The notes beneath the pieces are model-generated. The model had not been told where the DNA came from, searched no databases, and worked only from the letters and a program-made list of their open reading frames with translations. Below, piece by piece: positions 25,398 through 32,077 of a DNA stretch of 64,000 bases. Numbering within the stretch: position 1 is the first letter of the stretch; each line of letters begins with the position of its first letter. The position numbers were made by a program, and so were the translations under genes. Source of the DNA: an uncultured Collinsella sp. (GTDB lineage: Bacteria; Actinomycetota; Coriobacteriia; Coriobacteriales; Coriobacteriaceae); NCBI GenBank assembly GCA_947002045.1, contig CAMQJB010000008.1, positions 1 through 64,000 of the forward strand. The letters are read 5' to 3'.

Positions 25398-26203
25398 TCG
25401 TCGCCCAACTCGAGCGCGCCCTGCTTGCACGCTATCCTAAGACGGACGCCGAACCCTGGGACCACGTAGGCTTATCCGTTGGCGACCCCGACGACGAGAT
25501 CCGTGGCGTGGCCTGCGCGCTCGACGCTACCAGGGACAACGTGCAGCGCGCCTTGGAAGCCGGAGCCAACGTGTTGCTCACGCATCATCCCGTCTACATC
25601 AAGGCGCCCGAGGCATTTTGCCCGCCCAGCGCGACGCGTCCCCAGTGCAGTGCGGCGCTCTACGAGGCGGCCCGCTGCGGCGTGAGCATCATCTCGCTCC
25701 ACACCAATCTGGACCGCTCGCATGAGGCTCGCGTTTGCCTAAGTACGCTGTTGGACGCCGCGCCCGCAAGCTCGCTGGAGCACGTGGACGACCCCGAAGC
25801 GACCGGCCTGGGCGCGCTTGCAACGCTCAACGACCCCTGCAGCCTGCGCGACCTTGCCACTCGCGCCGCCACGGCGTTTGGCAGCGACCCACGTGTGTGG
25901 GGCGAGGCCGATCACCCGTGCCGCACCGTCGCCATTCTGGGCGGTTCCCTCGGCGACTTTGGCGAGCTTGCCATCGCCGCCGGTGCGGATGCCATCGTGA
26001 CGGGCGAGGCGGGCTACCACGTGGCGCAGGACCTAGACTTGCGCGGACTGCCGGTGATCCTGCTCGGCCATGACCGCTCCGAGGAGCCGTTCGTTGATAT
26101 CTTGATGAACTCTGCGGTTGACGCCGGGGTTGACCCCCGTCATGCGATTAAAATACTGAACCCTTGCCAATGGTGGACTGTGACAAAAGGAGAGAACTTA
26201 TGA
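25394..26203 (+). CDS. Nif3-like dinuclear metal-centre protein (GTP cyclohydrolase 1 type 2 family)
   Basis: A 269-residue member of the Nif3/YqfO family with EPWDHVGLSVGD near residue 20, the metal-binding LTHHPVYIK (about 57), SLHTNLD (about 97) and, near the end, ILLGHDRSEEPF. The insert found in longer YqfO proteins is absent. Its biochemical role is unsettled. In actinobacteria it commonly precedes the coiled-coil zinc-ribbon protein, as here, with an ATGA overlap. Confidence 0.88.
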   Translation: MIVAQLERALLARYPKTDAEPWDHVGLSVGDPDDEIRGVACALDATRDNVQRALEAGANVLLTHHPVYIKAPEAFCPPSATRPQCSAALYEAARCGVSIISLHTNLDRSHEARVCLSTLLDAAPASSLEHVDDPEATGLGALATLNDPCSLRDLATRAATAFGSDPRVWGEADHPCRTVAILGGSLGDFGELAIAAGADAIVTGEAGYHVAQDLDLRGLPVILLGHDRSEEPFVDILMNSAVDAGVDPRHAIKILNPCQWWTVTKGENL

Positions 26204-26919
26204 GCGCCGGCGCTACGCTACTCAAGCTGCAACAGATCGATTTGGAGCTCGCCCGCAACAAGAGCGAACTTGCCAATATGCCGGAGCTCAAGGAACTCGC
26301 TTCCAAGCGCAAGACCTACGTTAAGCTCAAGGCCGAGATGACCAAGCTCTACGCCCAGCGCAAAGACCTGGATATTGAGCTCGACGACCTCAACACCACC
26401 GAGATCCAGACCAACAACGCTATCGAGGCTGCCAAAAAGCGTCACGTCGATGGTTCTGATTACCGCGAGGTGCAGGACCTGGAGAATGAGCTTGCCACCC
26501 TGGCAAAGCGTCTGGACAAGATCGAGCACACCCGCAAGGATGTTCTTGTCGCCCATAAGGAGGCGCTCGACCGCGAGGCCCGCGCGCAGGCAATCATCGC
26601 CAAGTTCGAGGAGGGTGTGAAGGCCGACACCAAGGCCGCCCGCGCCAAGGCCGCCGACCTCCAGGCACAGATTGACGCCGCCACTAAGGAGCGCACCGCG
26701 CTTGCCGCCACGCTGCCGACCGACGTGCTCACCGACTACGAGCGCCTGCTCAAGCAGTTCCGCGGCCTGGCTGTCGAGACCATCAAGGGCAACATTCCCA
26801 CCATCTGCCACACCGCGCTCCAGGCATCGTCCATGAGCGACCTCAACCACGACGGTAGCGAGATCGCGCACTGCCCGTATTGCCACCGTCTGCTGGTGCT
26901 TCCCAGCAAGGAAGCTTAA
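26200..26919 (+). CDS. coiled-coil zinc-ribbon protein
   Basis: A 239-residue protein, nearly all helical coiled coil (about 8-175, rich in Lys, Glu and Ala), ending in a C4-type zinc ribbon. One Cys pair is in AHCPYCHRLLV near the end; the earlier one is incomplete, with a single Cys in TICHTAL. The family is conserved beside nif3 in actinobacteria and its function is not established. ATG 26200 has AAAGGAGAG upstream and overlaps the stop of the previous gene. Confidence 0.8.
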   Translation: MSAGATLLKLQQIDLELARNKSELANMPELKELASKRKTYVKLKAEMTKLYAQRKDLDIELDDLNTTEIQTNNAIEAAKKRHVDGSDYREVQDLENELATLAKRLDKIEHTRKDVLVAHKEALDREARAQAIIAKFEEGVKADTKAARAKAADLQAQIDAATKERTALAATLPTDVLTDYERLLKQFRGLAVETIKGNIPTICHTALQASSMSDLNHDGSEIAHCPYCHRLLVLPSKEA

Positions 26920-28137
26920 ATGATGACGTCGGCATCCAACAATTCAATGCAACTTGAGGGAAAAACGATCCTGCTGGGCATTACCGGCGGGATCGCCGCC
27001 TATAAGTCGTGCAATATCGTGCGCCTGCTGCAAAAGCACGGCGCGCGCGTCAAGGTCGTTATGAGCGAGCATGCCACCGAGTTTGTGGGGCCGCTCACCT
27101 TCCGCGCGCTCACCAACGAACCGGTCGCGGTGGGCCTTTTCGACGACCCCTCCGACCCCATCCACCACATTTCGCTGGCACAGGAGCCCGATCTGGTGGT
27201 CGTGGCGCCCGCGACGGCCAATATCATCGCCAAGATGGCAAACGGCATCGCCGATGACCTCATCTCCACCACGCTGCTTGCCACGCCGCGACCCATCGTG
27301 ATCGCCCCTGCCATGAACAACGGCATGTGGAAGGCGCCGGCGACGCAGGCCAATATGGCCGCGCTGCGCGAACGTGGTGTCCATGTGGTGGGACCCGGCA
27401 GCGGCTACCTTGCCTGCGGCGACGTGGACACGGGACGCATGAGCGAGCCCGAGGACATCGTCGAGGCCGTCTGCGAGGTGCTGAACCCCGTCCCGCAAGA
27501 CCTGGCAGGCAAGCGCATTATGATAACCGCCGGCCCCACGCACGAGCCGATCGACCCCGTGCGCTTTATCGGCAACAGATCGTCGGGCAAGATGGGCATC
27601 GCCCTGGCGGGAGAGGCCGCTCGCCGCGGTGCTGCGGTTACGCTTGTGCTGGGGCCGACATCGCTCGATGTTCCCCGCGGCGTGGAGTTCGTGCGCGTGC
27701 AGACCGCCGCAGAGATGCTGCAGGCGGCGCTGGGCGCCTTCCAGACGGCCGATGCGGCCATTTGCGCGGCCGCTGTCGCCGACTACACCCCCGCAGCCCC
27801 TGCCGACCATAAGCTCAAAAAGGCCAACGAACGATTGGATCACATTGAACTGGTCGAGACAGTCGATATCTTGGCCGAGCTTTCGCGCCAAAAGGGGGAG
27901 CGGTGCGTGATCGGCTTTGCGGCTGAGACCGATAACGTCGTGGAGTACGCTCGGCGAAAGCTCGCCCGCAAGGGTTGCGACGCCATTATCGCCAACGATG
28001 TCTCGCGCGCCGATTCGGGCTTTGGAACCGATACCAACAAGGCCTGGATCGTGAGCACAGCGGGTACGCAAGAACTTCCCGTTCTAACAAAACCCCAGCT
28101 CGCGGATACAATTTTGGACTTGCTTCAAAATTTGTAA
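26920..28137 (+). CDS. coaBC: bifunctional phosphopantothenoylcysteine decarboxylase / ligase
   Basis: A 405-residue flavoenzyme for two successive steps of coenzyme A synthesis. CoaC part: ITGGIAAYKS (about 25), ATANIIAKMANGIADDL, PAMNNGMW and catalytic Cys in GYLACGDVDTGRM. CoaB part from about 195: TAGPTHEPIDPVRFIGNRSS and KMG, AAVADYTP and a late KPQLADTIL. ATG 26920 directly follows the preceding stop; ATG 26923 and ATG 26947 are alternatives. It ends the long operon. Confidence 0.95.
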   Translation: MMTSASNNSMQLEGKTILLGITGGIAAYKSCNIVRLLQKHGARVKVVMSEHATEFVGPLTFRALTNEPVAVGLFDDPSDPIHHISLAQEPDLVVVAPATANIIAKMANGIADDLISTTLLATPRPIVIAPAMNNGMWKAPATQANMAALRERGVHVVGPGSGYLACGDVDTGRMSEPEDIVEAVCEVLNPVPQDLAGKRIMITAGPTHEPIDPVRFIGNRSSGKMGIALAGEAARRGAAVTLVLGPTSLDVPRGVEFVRVQTAAEMLQAALGAFQTADAAICAAAVADYTPAAPADHKLKKANERLDHIELVETVDILAELSRQKGERCVIGFAAETDNVVEYARRKLARKGCDAIIANDVSRADSGFGTDTNKAWIVSTAGTQELPVLTKPQLADTILDLLQNL

Positions 28138-28145
28138 AAAAGTTC

Positions 28146-28175
28146 TTGCACAAAGGGAAAGTTTCGGGTTAATAT
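28146..28175 (+). promoter_or_regulatory. promoter of tRNA-Pro
   Basis: TTGCAC (28146-28151) and TAATAT (28170-28175) with an 18-base spacer lie about 42 bases before the tRNA and just after the coaBC stop codon. Confidence 0.65.
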
Positions 28176-28217
28176 ACTCCCTGTTGCGAGCGAGAGCAGC
28201 GCAACAAACAAAAGCTT

Positions 28218-28294
<77 letters not shown>

Positions 28295-28303
28295 GAAGTT
28301 TGC

Positions 28304-28334
28304 AGGTCAGGCACCTAGTGTCTGACCTTTTTTG
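28304..28334 (+). terminator. terminator of tRNA-Pro
   Basis: AGGTCAG (28304-28310) pairs with CTGACCT (28322-28328), followed by a run of T residues. Confidence 0.75.
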
Positions 28335-28756
28335 TTTTAAGCAATTGCTTAATTTTGATTAAGCAACAGGGTGCCAAAAATCTACCTGCGCGATAATCGC
28401 TTTGTGCGGTTACTTGCGTGTTTTGCACGCGCTTGAGCCGATTTATTAACGCGATATGAATCTACATACGCGTAGCTGGTATACAGCCGAATACAGGCTG
28501 TATTTATCGCGGCGATTTACGTAGATATAGCGACTGTAACGAACAAGCGTGTCGCTGTATTTATTCCAGTAGTTCACTTGATCGGTGGACAAGTGGGCTG
28601 TTGCAACGAAACGCCAAGCGGGATGGGCTCTATACGAGGATGCCGCAGGAGTAATGGCGGGGGAGTGCGGCAGGCGCTCTGAGAGCCGCTGTGTGACCTC
28701 ATTTCTCCTCAAACCGATAACCTATGCCACAAACATCAAACCGTTCGAGTAACCGC
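28335..28756. other. AT-rich intergenic region with small hairpins
   Basis: About 420 bases without a supported gene. An 88-codon minus-strand frame with a TTG start (28446-28712) is not convincing. Structure is present: ATACAGCC..GGCTGTAT (about 28478-28503), set inside an ATCTAC..GTAGAT pairing (about 28459-28528). A structured RNA is possible but I match it to no known class. Confidence 0.35.
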
Positions 28757-28788
28757 CAAAAGAAAAGCCCGCACAGGCCGTGCGGGCT
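28757..28788 (-). terminator. terminator of the pilin gene
   Basis: On the minus strand AGCCCGCAC, a 5-base loop and GTGCGGGCT are followed by TTTCTTTT. It begins 12 bases after the pilin stop codon. Confidence 0.8.
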
Positions 28789-28800
28789 TAACAGATGAAT

Positions 28801-29787
28801 CTAGAAGCACCAAGCTGGGCAGACGCGATTCGAGTTCGTCGCGCCGTAGTTGTACGACGGATCGCCGTTGCTGTTGACATAGAGGAAGAGCGCAGAGGCG
28901 CTCGGATTCAAGGAACGCTCCCACCAAGCGACGCCAACACTCAGGCAAACGTTACCCGAATAATTGTTCGTCACCTTACCCTTGAAGGCCTCGTACTGGG
29001 TTCCTTCGTTTCCGATCCAAGAATAACCAGACCAGCCGTTATAAGGGGTCTCGACGATTTCGGAATAACTGAGCATGAACAGCTTGTCCGAGGTCGCCGT
29101 CACGGCGGCATTCTTGTCGGTTCCATCAACGTTGTTCGTCAGCTTCCTGACCGGCTTCACCTTGGATTGGAAATCGGAGGGCATCAGGTTCCAGATCTCG
29201 CCGGAGTTCATCTTCGCGCGGAGTTCCGACTTCTCCCAGCCACCGGCATTGGTGTTGGTGGCGTTCACGCGAGATTTAATACCCGTCGAGGTGGCGAGGA
29301 ACGTCAGGCCCGCCTTGCCGCTACCATCGGCCAAGTCATCGTGGTTGATGCCGATAATCTTGTACTCGAGCGTCTGACCATCGGTGAGCTTCATCGAGAA
29401 CTTCGTCCCTGCATTCATCGCGGCCTCCGCCTTGGCGAAGGCGGACGATGCCTCGCCCTTCGCGGCGATGTCCTCGGCCACGGCCTTCTGCTCTTCGAGG
29501 GTCCAGTCCTTCGCGTCCTTGGCGATAGCCGCCTGGACGGTCGCGGAATCGGTACCTGCAGACCCTCCGCCGGATGCGCCTCCCTCGACGCCGCCAACCG
29601 TCCCATTGTTCACCGTGTTGCCGACCAGGTTGAACTGGTTGCGGATGGCTCCGGCCACGCCGGGTCCCGCGAACACGATCACCAGGCCGATGACCACGAT
29701 GATCAGGACGTACTCGATGATTCCTTGGCCTCCGGAGGCGGATACCTCTAGGAGATACCCCCCCCCGGAGGTTCTGCGCCGCTGCAT
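28801..29787 (-). CDS. Flp/type IV-like pilin fused to a DUF6273-like domain
   Basis: A 328-residue predicted surface protein. The leader ends in GG and is followed by QGIIEYVLIIVVIGLVIV, a class III signal as in Flp/Tad prepilins, with the Glu expected at position 5 of the mature helix. A Gly/Ser linker and a helical segment follow. The C-terminal part (about 150-328) has GWEKSELRAKMNSGEIWNLM, DKLFMLSYSEI and an end with WW.R....FLYVNSNG...VCPAWCF, resembling DUF6273, a C-type-lectin-like sheet. No other tad genes are near. The start is doubtful: a G9 tract lies 20 bases in, and the better ribosome-binding site favours ATG 29791 in another frame. Confidence 0.7.
   Translation of the reverse strand: MQRRRTSGGGYLLEVSASGGQGIIEYVLIIVVIGLVIVFAGPGVAGAIRNQFNLVGNTVNNGTVGGVEGGASGGGSAGTDSATVQAAIAKDAKDWTLEEQKAVAEDIAAKGEASSAFAKAEAAMNAGTKFSMKLTDGQTLEYKIIGINHDDLADGSGKAGLTFLATSTGIKSRVNATNTNAGGWEKSELRAKMNSGEIWNLMPSDFQSKVKPVRKLTNNVDGTDKNAAVTATSDKLFMLSYSEIVETPYNGWSGYSWIGNEGTQYEAFKGKVTNNYSGNVCLSVGVAWWERSLNPSASALFLYVNSNGDPSYNYGATNSNRVCPAWCF
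29758..29766 (-). repeat. G9 homopolymer in the pilin leader
   Basis: Nine consecutive G residues on the coding strand, seven codons after the assumed start. With nine, the frame from ATG 29787 is open. With eight, the frame from ATG 29791, which has GGGAG at normal distance, would enter the pilin frame. Tracts like this cause phase variation in other bacteria; here it is inferred. Confidence 0.7.
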
Positions 29788-29885
29788 GCATATGCGACAC
29801 TCCCTTCGCTCAGGGTGAATAGAAACGAGCTGAGCGTAGGGTTATCGCGGGAATCTGTCTTTGTCTTGCCGCTGCGGCATCTTGA

Positions 29886-30098
29886 CTATTGCCATGCCTT
29901 GGGAAGGATTACGCCGGGTACGTTCTTGTTGGAGTCGCTATGCAGTGTATTCGGGCTGATGTTCCAGTCGGAACAATCCAGATGGAGACTCCGGCACTGC
30001 TCGGACATTCCCGTTAAGTCAAATACAGCACTGAAATCGCACTTGGCACCGAGACCAGTTACGTCCACATCCGCGTCCGGAACGAATCGAAGCGGCAT
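29886..30098 (-). pseudogene. 3' fragment of a BspA-like leucine-rich-repeat surface protein
   Basis: A 70-codon frame closed upstream by a stop three codons before its ATG, with no ribosome-binding site. FDLTGMSEQCRSLHLDCSDW and the ending GVILPKAWQ resemble the last DUF285 repeat and C-terminus of BspA-type proteins. It is too short to be a complete member, so it is probably a remnant. The similarity is judged by eye and is weak. Confidence 0.35.
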
Positions 30099-30143
30099 CC
30101 CGTTTCAAAACGTATGCGTTTCACCATGAGAGAAGGATCTGTC

Positions 30144-30501
30144 ATGAGCTGGAAACCGAGAAAATGCATTATCGCCTTACTGACTTTGGCGACTCTGACG
30201 TGTTTCGCCGCCTTAATCGCCGTCAATATCAAACCGCAACACAATGCTTATCCCTCATCTTTGTCCATTAAAATGGGACAGGATTTCAGCCTCGGTCCAT
30301 GAAGGAGACTTTCCCATATACATAGATTAAGATAATACCGTGTATGACGAATATGAACTTGAGCATATTCCGTCCGTATTCATACTGGATGATCAAGGAA
30401 ACATCATCGGCTTATCCGAAGGAGAGGAAGAACCTCTTGCCTTATTAAAGAAATACGCCGAATGCAACGGATATAAAGCGGAAGGAGGCGACATCGAGTA
30501 A
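30144..30501 (+). pseudogene. thioredoxin-like protein remnant (bacteriocin accessory-like)
   Basis: Two fragments in different frames. 30144-30302 encodes a membrane anchor (IIALLTLATLTCFAALIAVN) and stops after 52 residues; AAGGA lies before its ATG. 30331-30501 encodes a thioredoxin-fold end with the cis-Pro strand HIPSVFILDDQGNIIGL and a last helix ALLKKYAECNG. Only 28 bases separate them, so the active-site CxxC part is deleted. Anchored thioredoxin-like proteins serve as bacteriocin transport accessory proteins in some clusters, which fits the neighbours but is inference. Confidence 0.55.
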
Positions 30502-30530
30502 CTATCAAAGGCCAGATTAAGGAGCCAGCC

Positions 30531-30828
30531 ATGAAGAAATGCCTGCCCTCCATCGTCTCAGCAGCTCTTTGCCTCTCCCTTGTCATGACACCATTTGTGC
30601 CCGTTGCGGCAGCCCATGCCGACGAGGGATCTCCCGCCGAGAGCAGCGATATCTACGTCGGAGTCAATTACGACGAAAATTACGATATATCCCTTTTTTG
30701 AGCGCGGGCGCTGCGCGGATTCATATTCCAAGGCGTGGTGCGATTCTCACGGATCTGCAAATAACCGCCCCGCCCCTCACAAGGTCAAGCTGAACGCGAA
30801 GGAGGAGGCTTGCCTGCGCGATCTCTAG
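30531..30828 (+). pseudogene. secreted bacteriocin-like precursor with a T6 frameshift
   Basis: ATG 30531 follows AAGGAG and opens a classic signal peptide (MKKC ... PVAAAHA, about 30 residues). The mature part starts DEGSPAESSD. The frame stops at a TGA right after six T residues (30684-30689). With five T residues it would run on as ERGRCADSYSKAWCDSHGSA and end CLRDL, giving about 98 residues. The layout (signal peptide, short polar mature region, three Cys, neighbouring ABC transporter and small membrane protein) suggests a lactococcin-972-like or other secreted antimicrobial peptide. The family is not certain. Confidence 0.5.
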
Positions 30829-30949
30829 CTTGTTGGCACCGCTGAAGTTATCGCCGGTCTCGTGACAACCGGTCCTAGCGGCGGCTTTTTTTGCAACCGC
30901 AATGACATCGTACCGACTTTTCACTTGCATGTTCTGAAAGGAAGTTGCC

Positions 30950-31189
30950 ATGTTGTCGCAAAATCAATCGAGATACTTGACCACAATCGGCTTTGCCCTG
31001 CTTGCATTACTCTTTGCTAGCGACCTTTTGCTGAAACCGCCCAAGGAACTCGTTTTGCTTGCCATAGACTGCATTTCCGCCCTTTACTTTACGGCAACCC
31101 TATTCGTCGGACTAAAGGAGAGGAAAAAAGGCGCAGTCGCCGCATCCGCCGTATGCTTGATCATAACCATTGCCTCATTCTTTATCTGA
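30950..31189 (+). CDS. small two-helix membrane protein
   Basis: A 79-residue protein with GGAAG 8 bases before ATG 30950. Hydrophobic segments lie at about 11-26, 33-52 and 64-79, with a basic loop KERKKG before the last. I recognise no family. Position after the bacteriocin-like gene would suit an immunity protein, but this rests on context only. Confidence 0.55.
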   Translation: MLSQNQSRYLTTIGFALLALLFASDLLLKPPKELVLLAIDCISALYFTATLFVGLKERKKGAVAASAVCLIITIASFFI

Positions 31190-31201
31190 CACATTGGTGA
31201 T

Positions 31202-31513
31202 CTAGGGGCGATATCGTAGGAATACGACCGGGAGAGCCGGGACCAGATTGCCCGGGTTGCCCAGTCGGCTCGCGCGACGGCGCGGCGGTTCCACAGAAAG
31301 CTCTCCGGACTTCACACTGTTTCTGATCGCATTGTAGACAGCCATCTCGTCTTCGCTGTCGGCGAGCACGCGGTGTGCGTCGTCGTTTTGGATGTCCAGT
31401 AAATCTCGAAGGTCCTCCATGCACCAGCGTCCGAGATTTGGCCATGCGCGTTGCGCGAGCTGATAAGTGTCGATTGCGATGTTGTAGTTAAAGTCCAGGC
31501 CAAAGCCGTCCCA
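31202..31513 (-). pseudogene. C-terminal fragment of a DnaQ-like 3'-5' exonuclease
   Basis: The frame WDGFGLDFNYNIAIDTYQLA ... CMEDLRDLLDI ... DDAHRVLADSEDEMAVY resembles the Exo II and Exo III regions of DEDD exonucleases. In Exo III the expected H(x)4D is present as HRVLAD. The N-terminal DxE (Exo I) half is missing and a stop lies 9 codons before WDGF, so this is a truncated remnant. An ATG at 31420 has no good ribosome-binding site. Confidence 0.5.
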
Positions 31514-31560
31514 GGCAGAACGGCTTTGTTTCCTTGATTATCAACTTCATCCGGACACTT

Positions 31561-31634
31561 CCCGCATTCATCCGTGTGTGTACGGATGAATGCGGGGTTC
31601 AATACCCCGGCGGCCTGATCGGCAGACCGCCGGG
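31561..31634. terminator. two hairpins downstream of the leftward transporter operon
   Basis: CCCGGCGG (31606-31613) / CCGCCGGG (31627-31634) lies 5 bases after the stop of the anchored protein. It is followed by a perfect 14-bp stem, CCCGCATTCATCCG (31561-31574) / complement (31583-31596), with an 8-base loop. Neither has a good T-run, so they may protect the mRNA end rather than terminate alone. Confidence 0.55.
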
Positions 31635-31639
31635 AACTC

Positions 31640-32077
31640 TCACTCCTCGATAAAAGCCGGCACTCGGTTAGTCCTGCGCATCTTGAAATCGCCAGTCTCG
31701 TGGGAGACGTAGAGAATGCCGTCCATCCCATCTCGCGATGCATATGAAAGGTGAACAGAACCGCAATCCGCTCCATCATTGTCGAGAAGATCGAACGAAT
31801 TCGGGTCGCTCGTTGCGGCCAAACGACCACTCAGACAAGAGCCATCGTCATTACAGATTTGCCATTCCATGTCTTCGCCTGCAAGAATCGCCATAGACGG
31901 CCTGGTCGCGCCATCGTTGACATACATCCCGTCTATGCCAAACCCATTTTCAGCGCCATCGATGAACGACTGCTCGGACCTATACCTCGCAAATGATGCA
32001 CATAGCACCATTGCAAGACAAAGTACAAAGCCAACAATCGCTATCTTTGCATAGCTCTTGCCTATCATGTCATTCAC
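31640..32077 (-). CDS. membrane-anchored protein, ABC operon partner
   Basis: A 145-residue protein with one N-terminal membrane helix (AIVGFVLCLAMVLCASFA) and an exported part rich in Asp and Gly (GVDDG- and NDDGS-like turns, DGADCGSVHLSY). I recognise no family. The start overlaps the 3' end of the ABC transporter gene by 8 bases, so the two are co-translated. ATG 32077 or ATG 32068 (MIGKSY) may be used. It could be immunity or processing factor for the exported peptide; this is a guess. Confidence 0.6.
   Translation of the reverse strand: MNDMIGKSYAKIAIVGFVLCLAMVLCASFARYRSEQSFIDGAENGFGIDGMYVNDGATRPSMAILAGEDMEWQICNDDGSCLSGRLAATSDPNSFDLLDNDGADCGSVHLSYASRDGMDGILYVSHETGDFKMRRTNRVPAFIEE

Noticed and set aside
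24174..25430. A long leftward open frame opposite the cysteine desulfurase gene
   Set aside because: It is a mirror frame produced by GC-rich codon use; it has no domain and the forward gene has full catalytic motifs.
28446..28712. An 88-codon leftward frame in the intergenic region
   Set aside because: TTG start, poorly spaced ribosome-binding site and no recognisable domain; kept only as a remark on the gap.
28801..28930. A confirmed diversity-generating retroelement
   Set aside because: No reverse transcriptase, accessory gene or template repeat is in the window; only the target-like C-terminus is seen.
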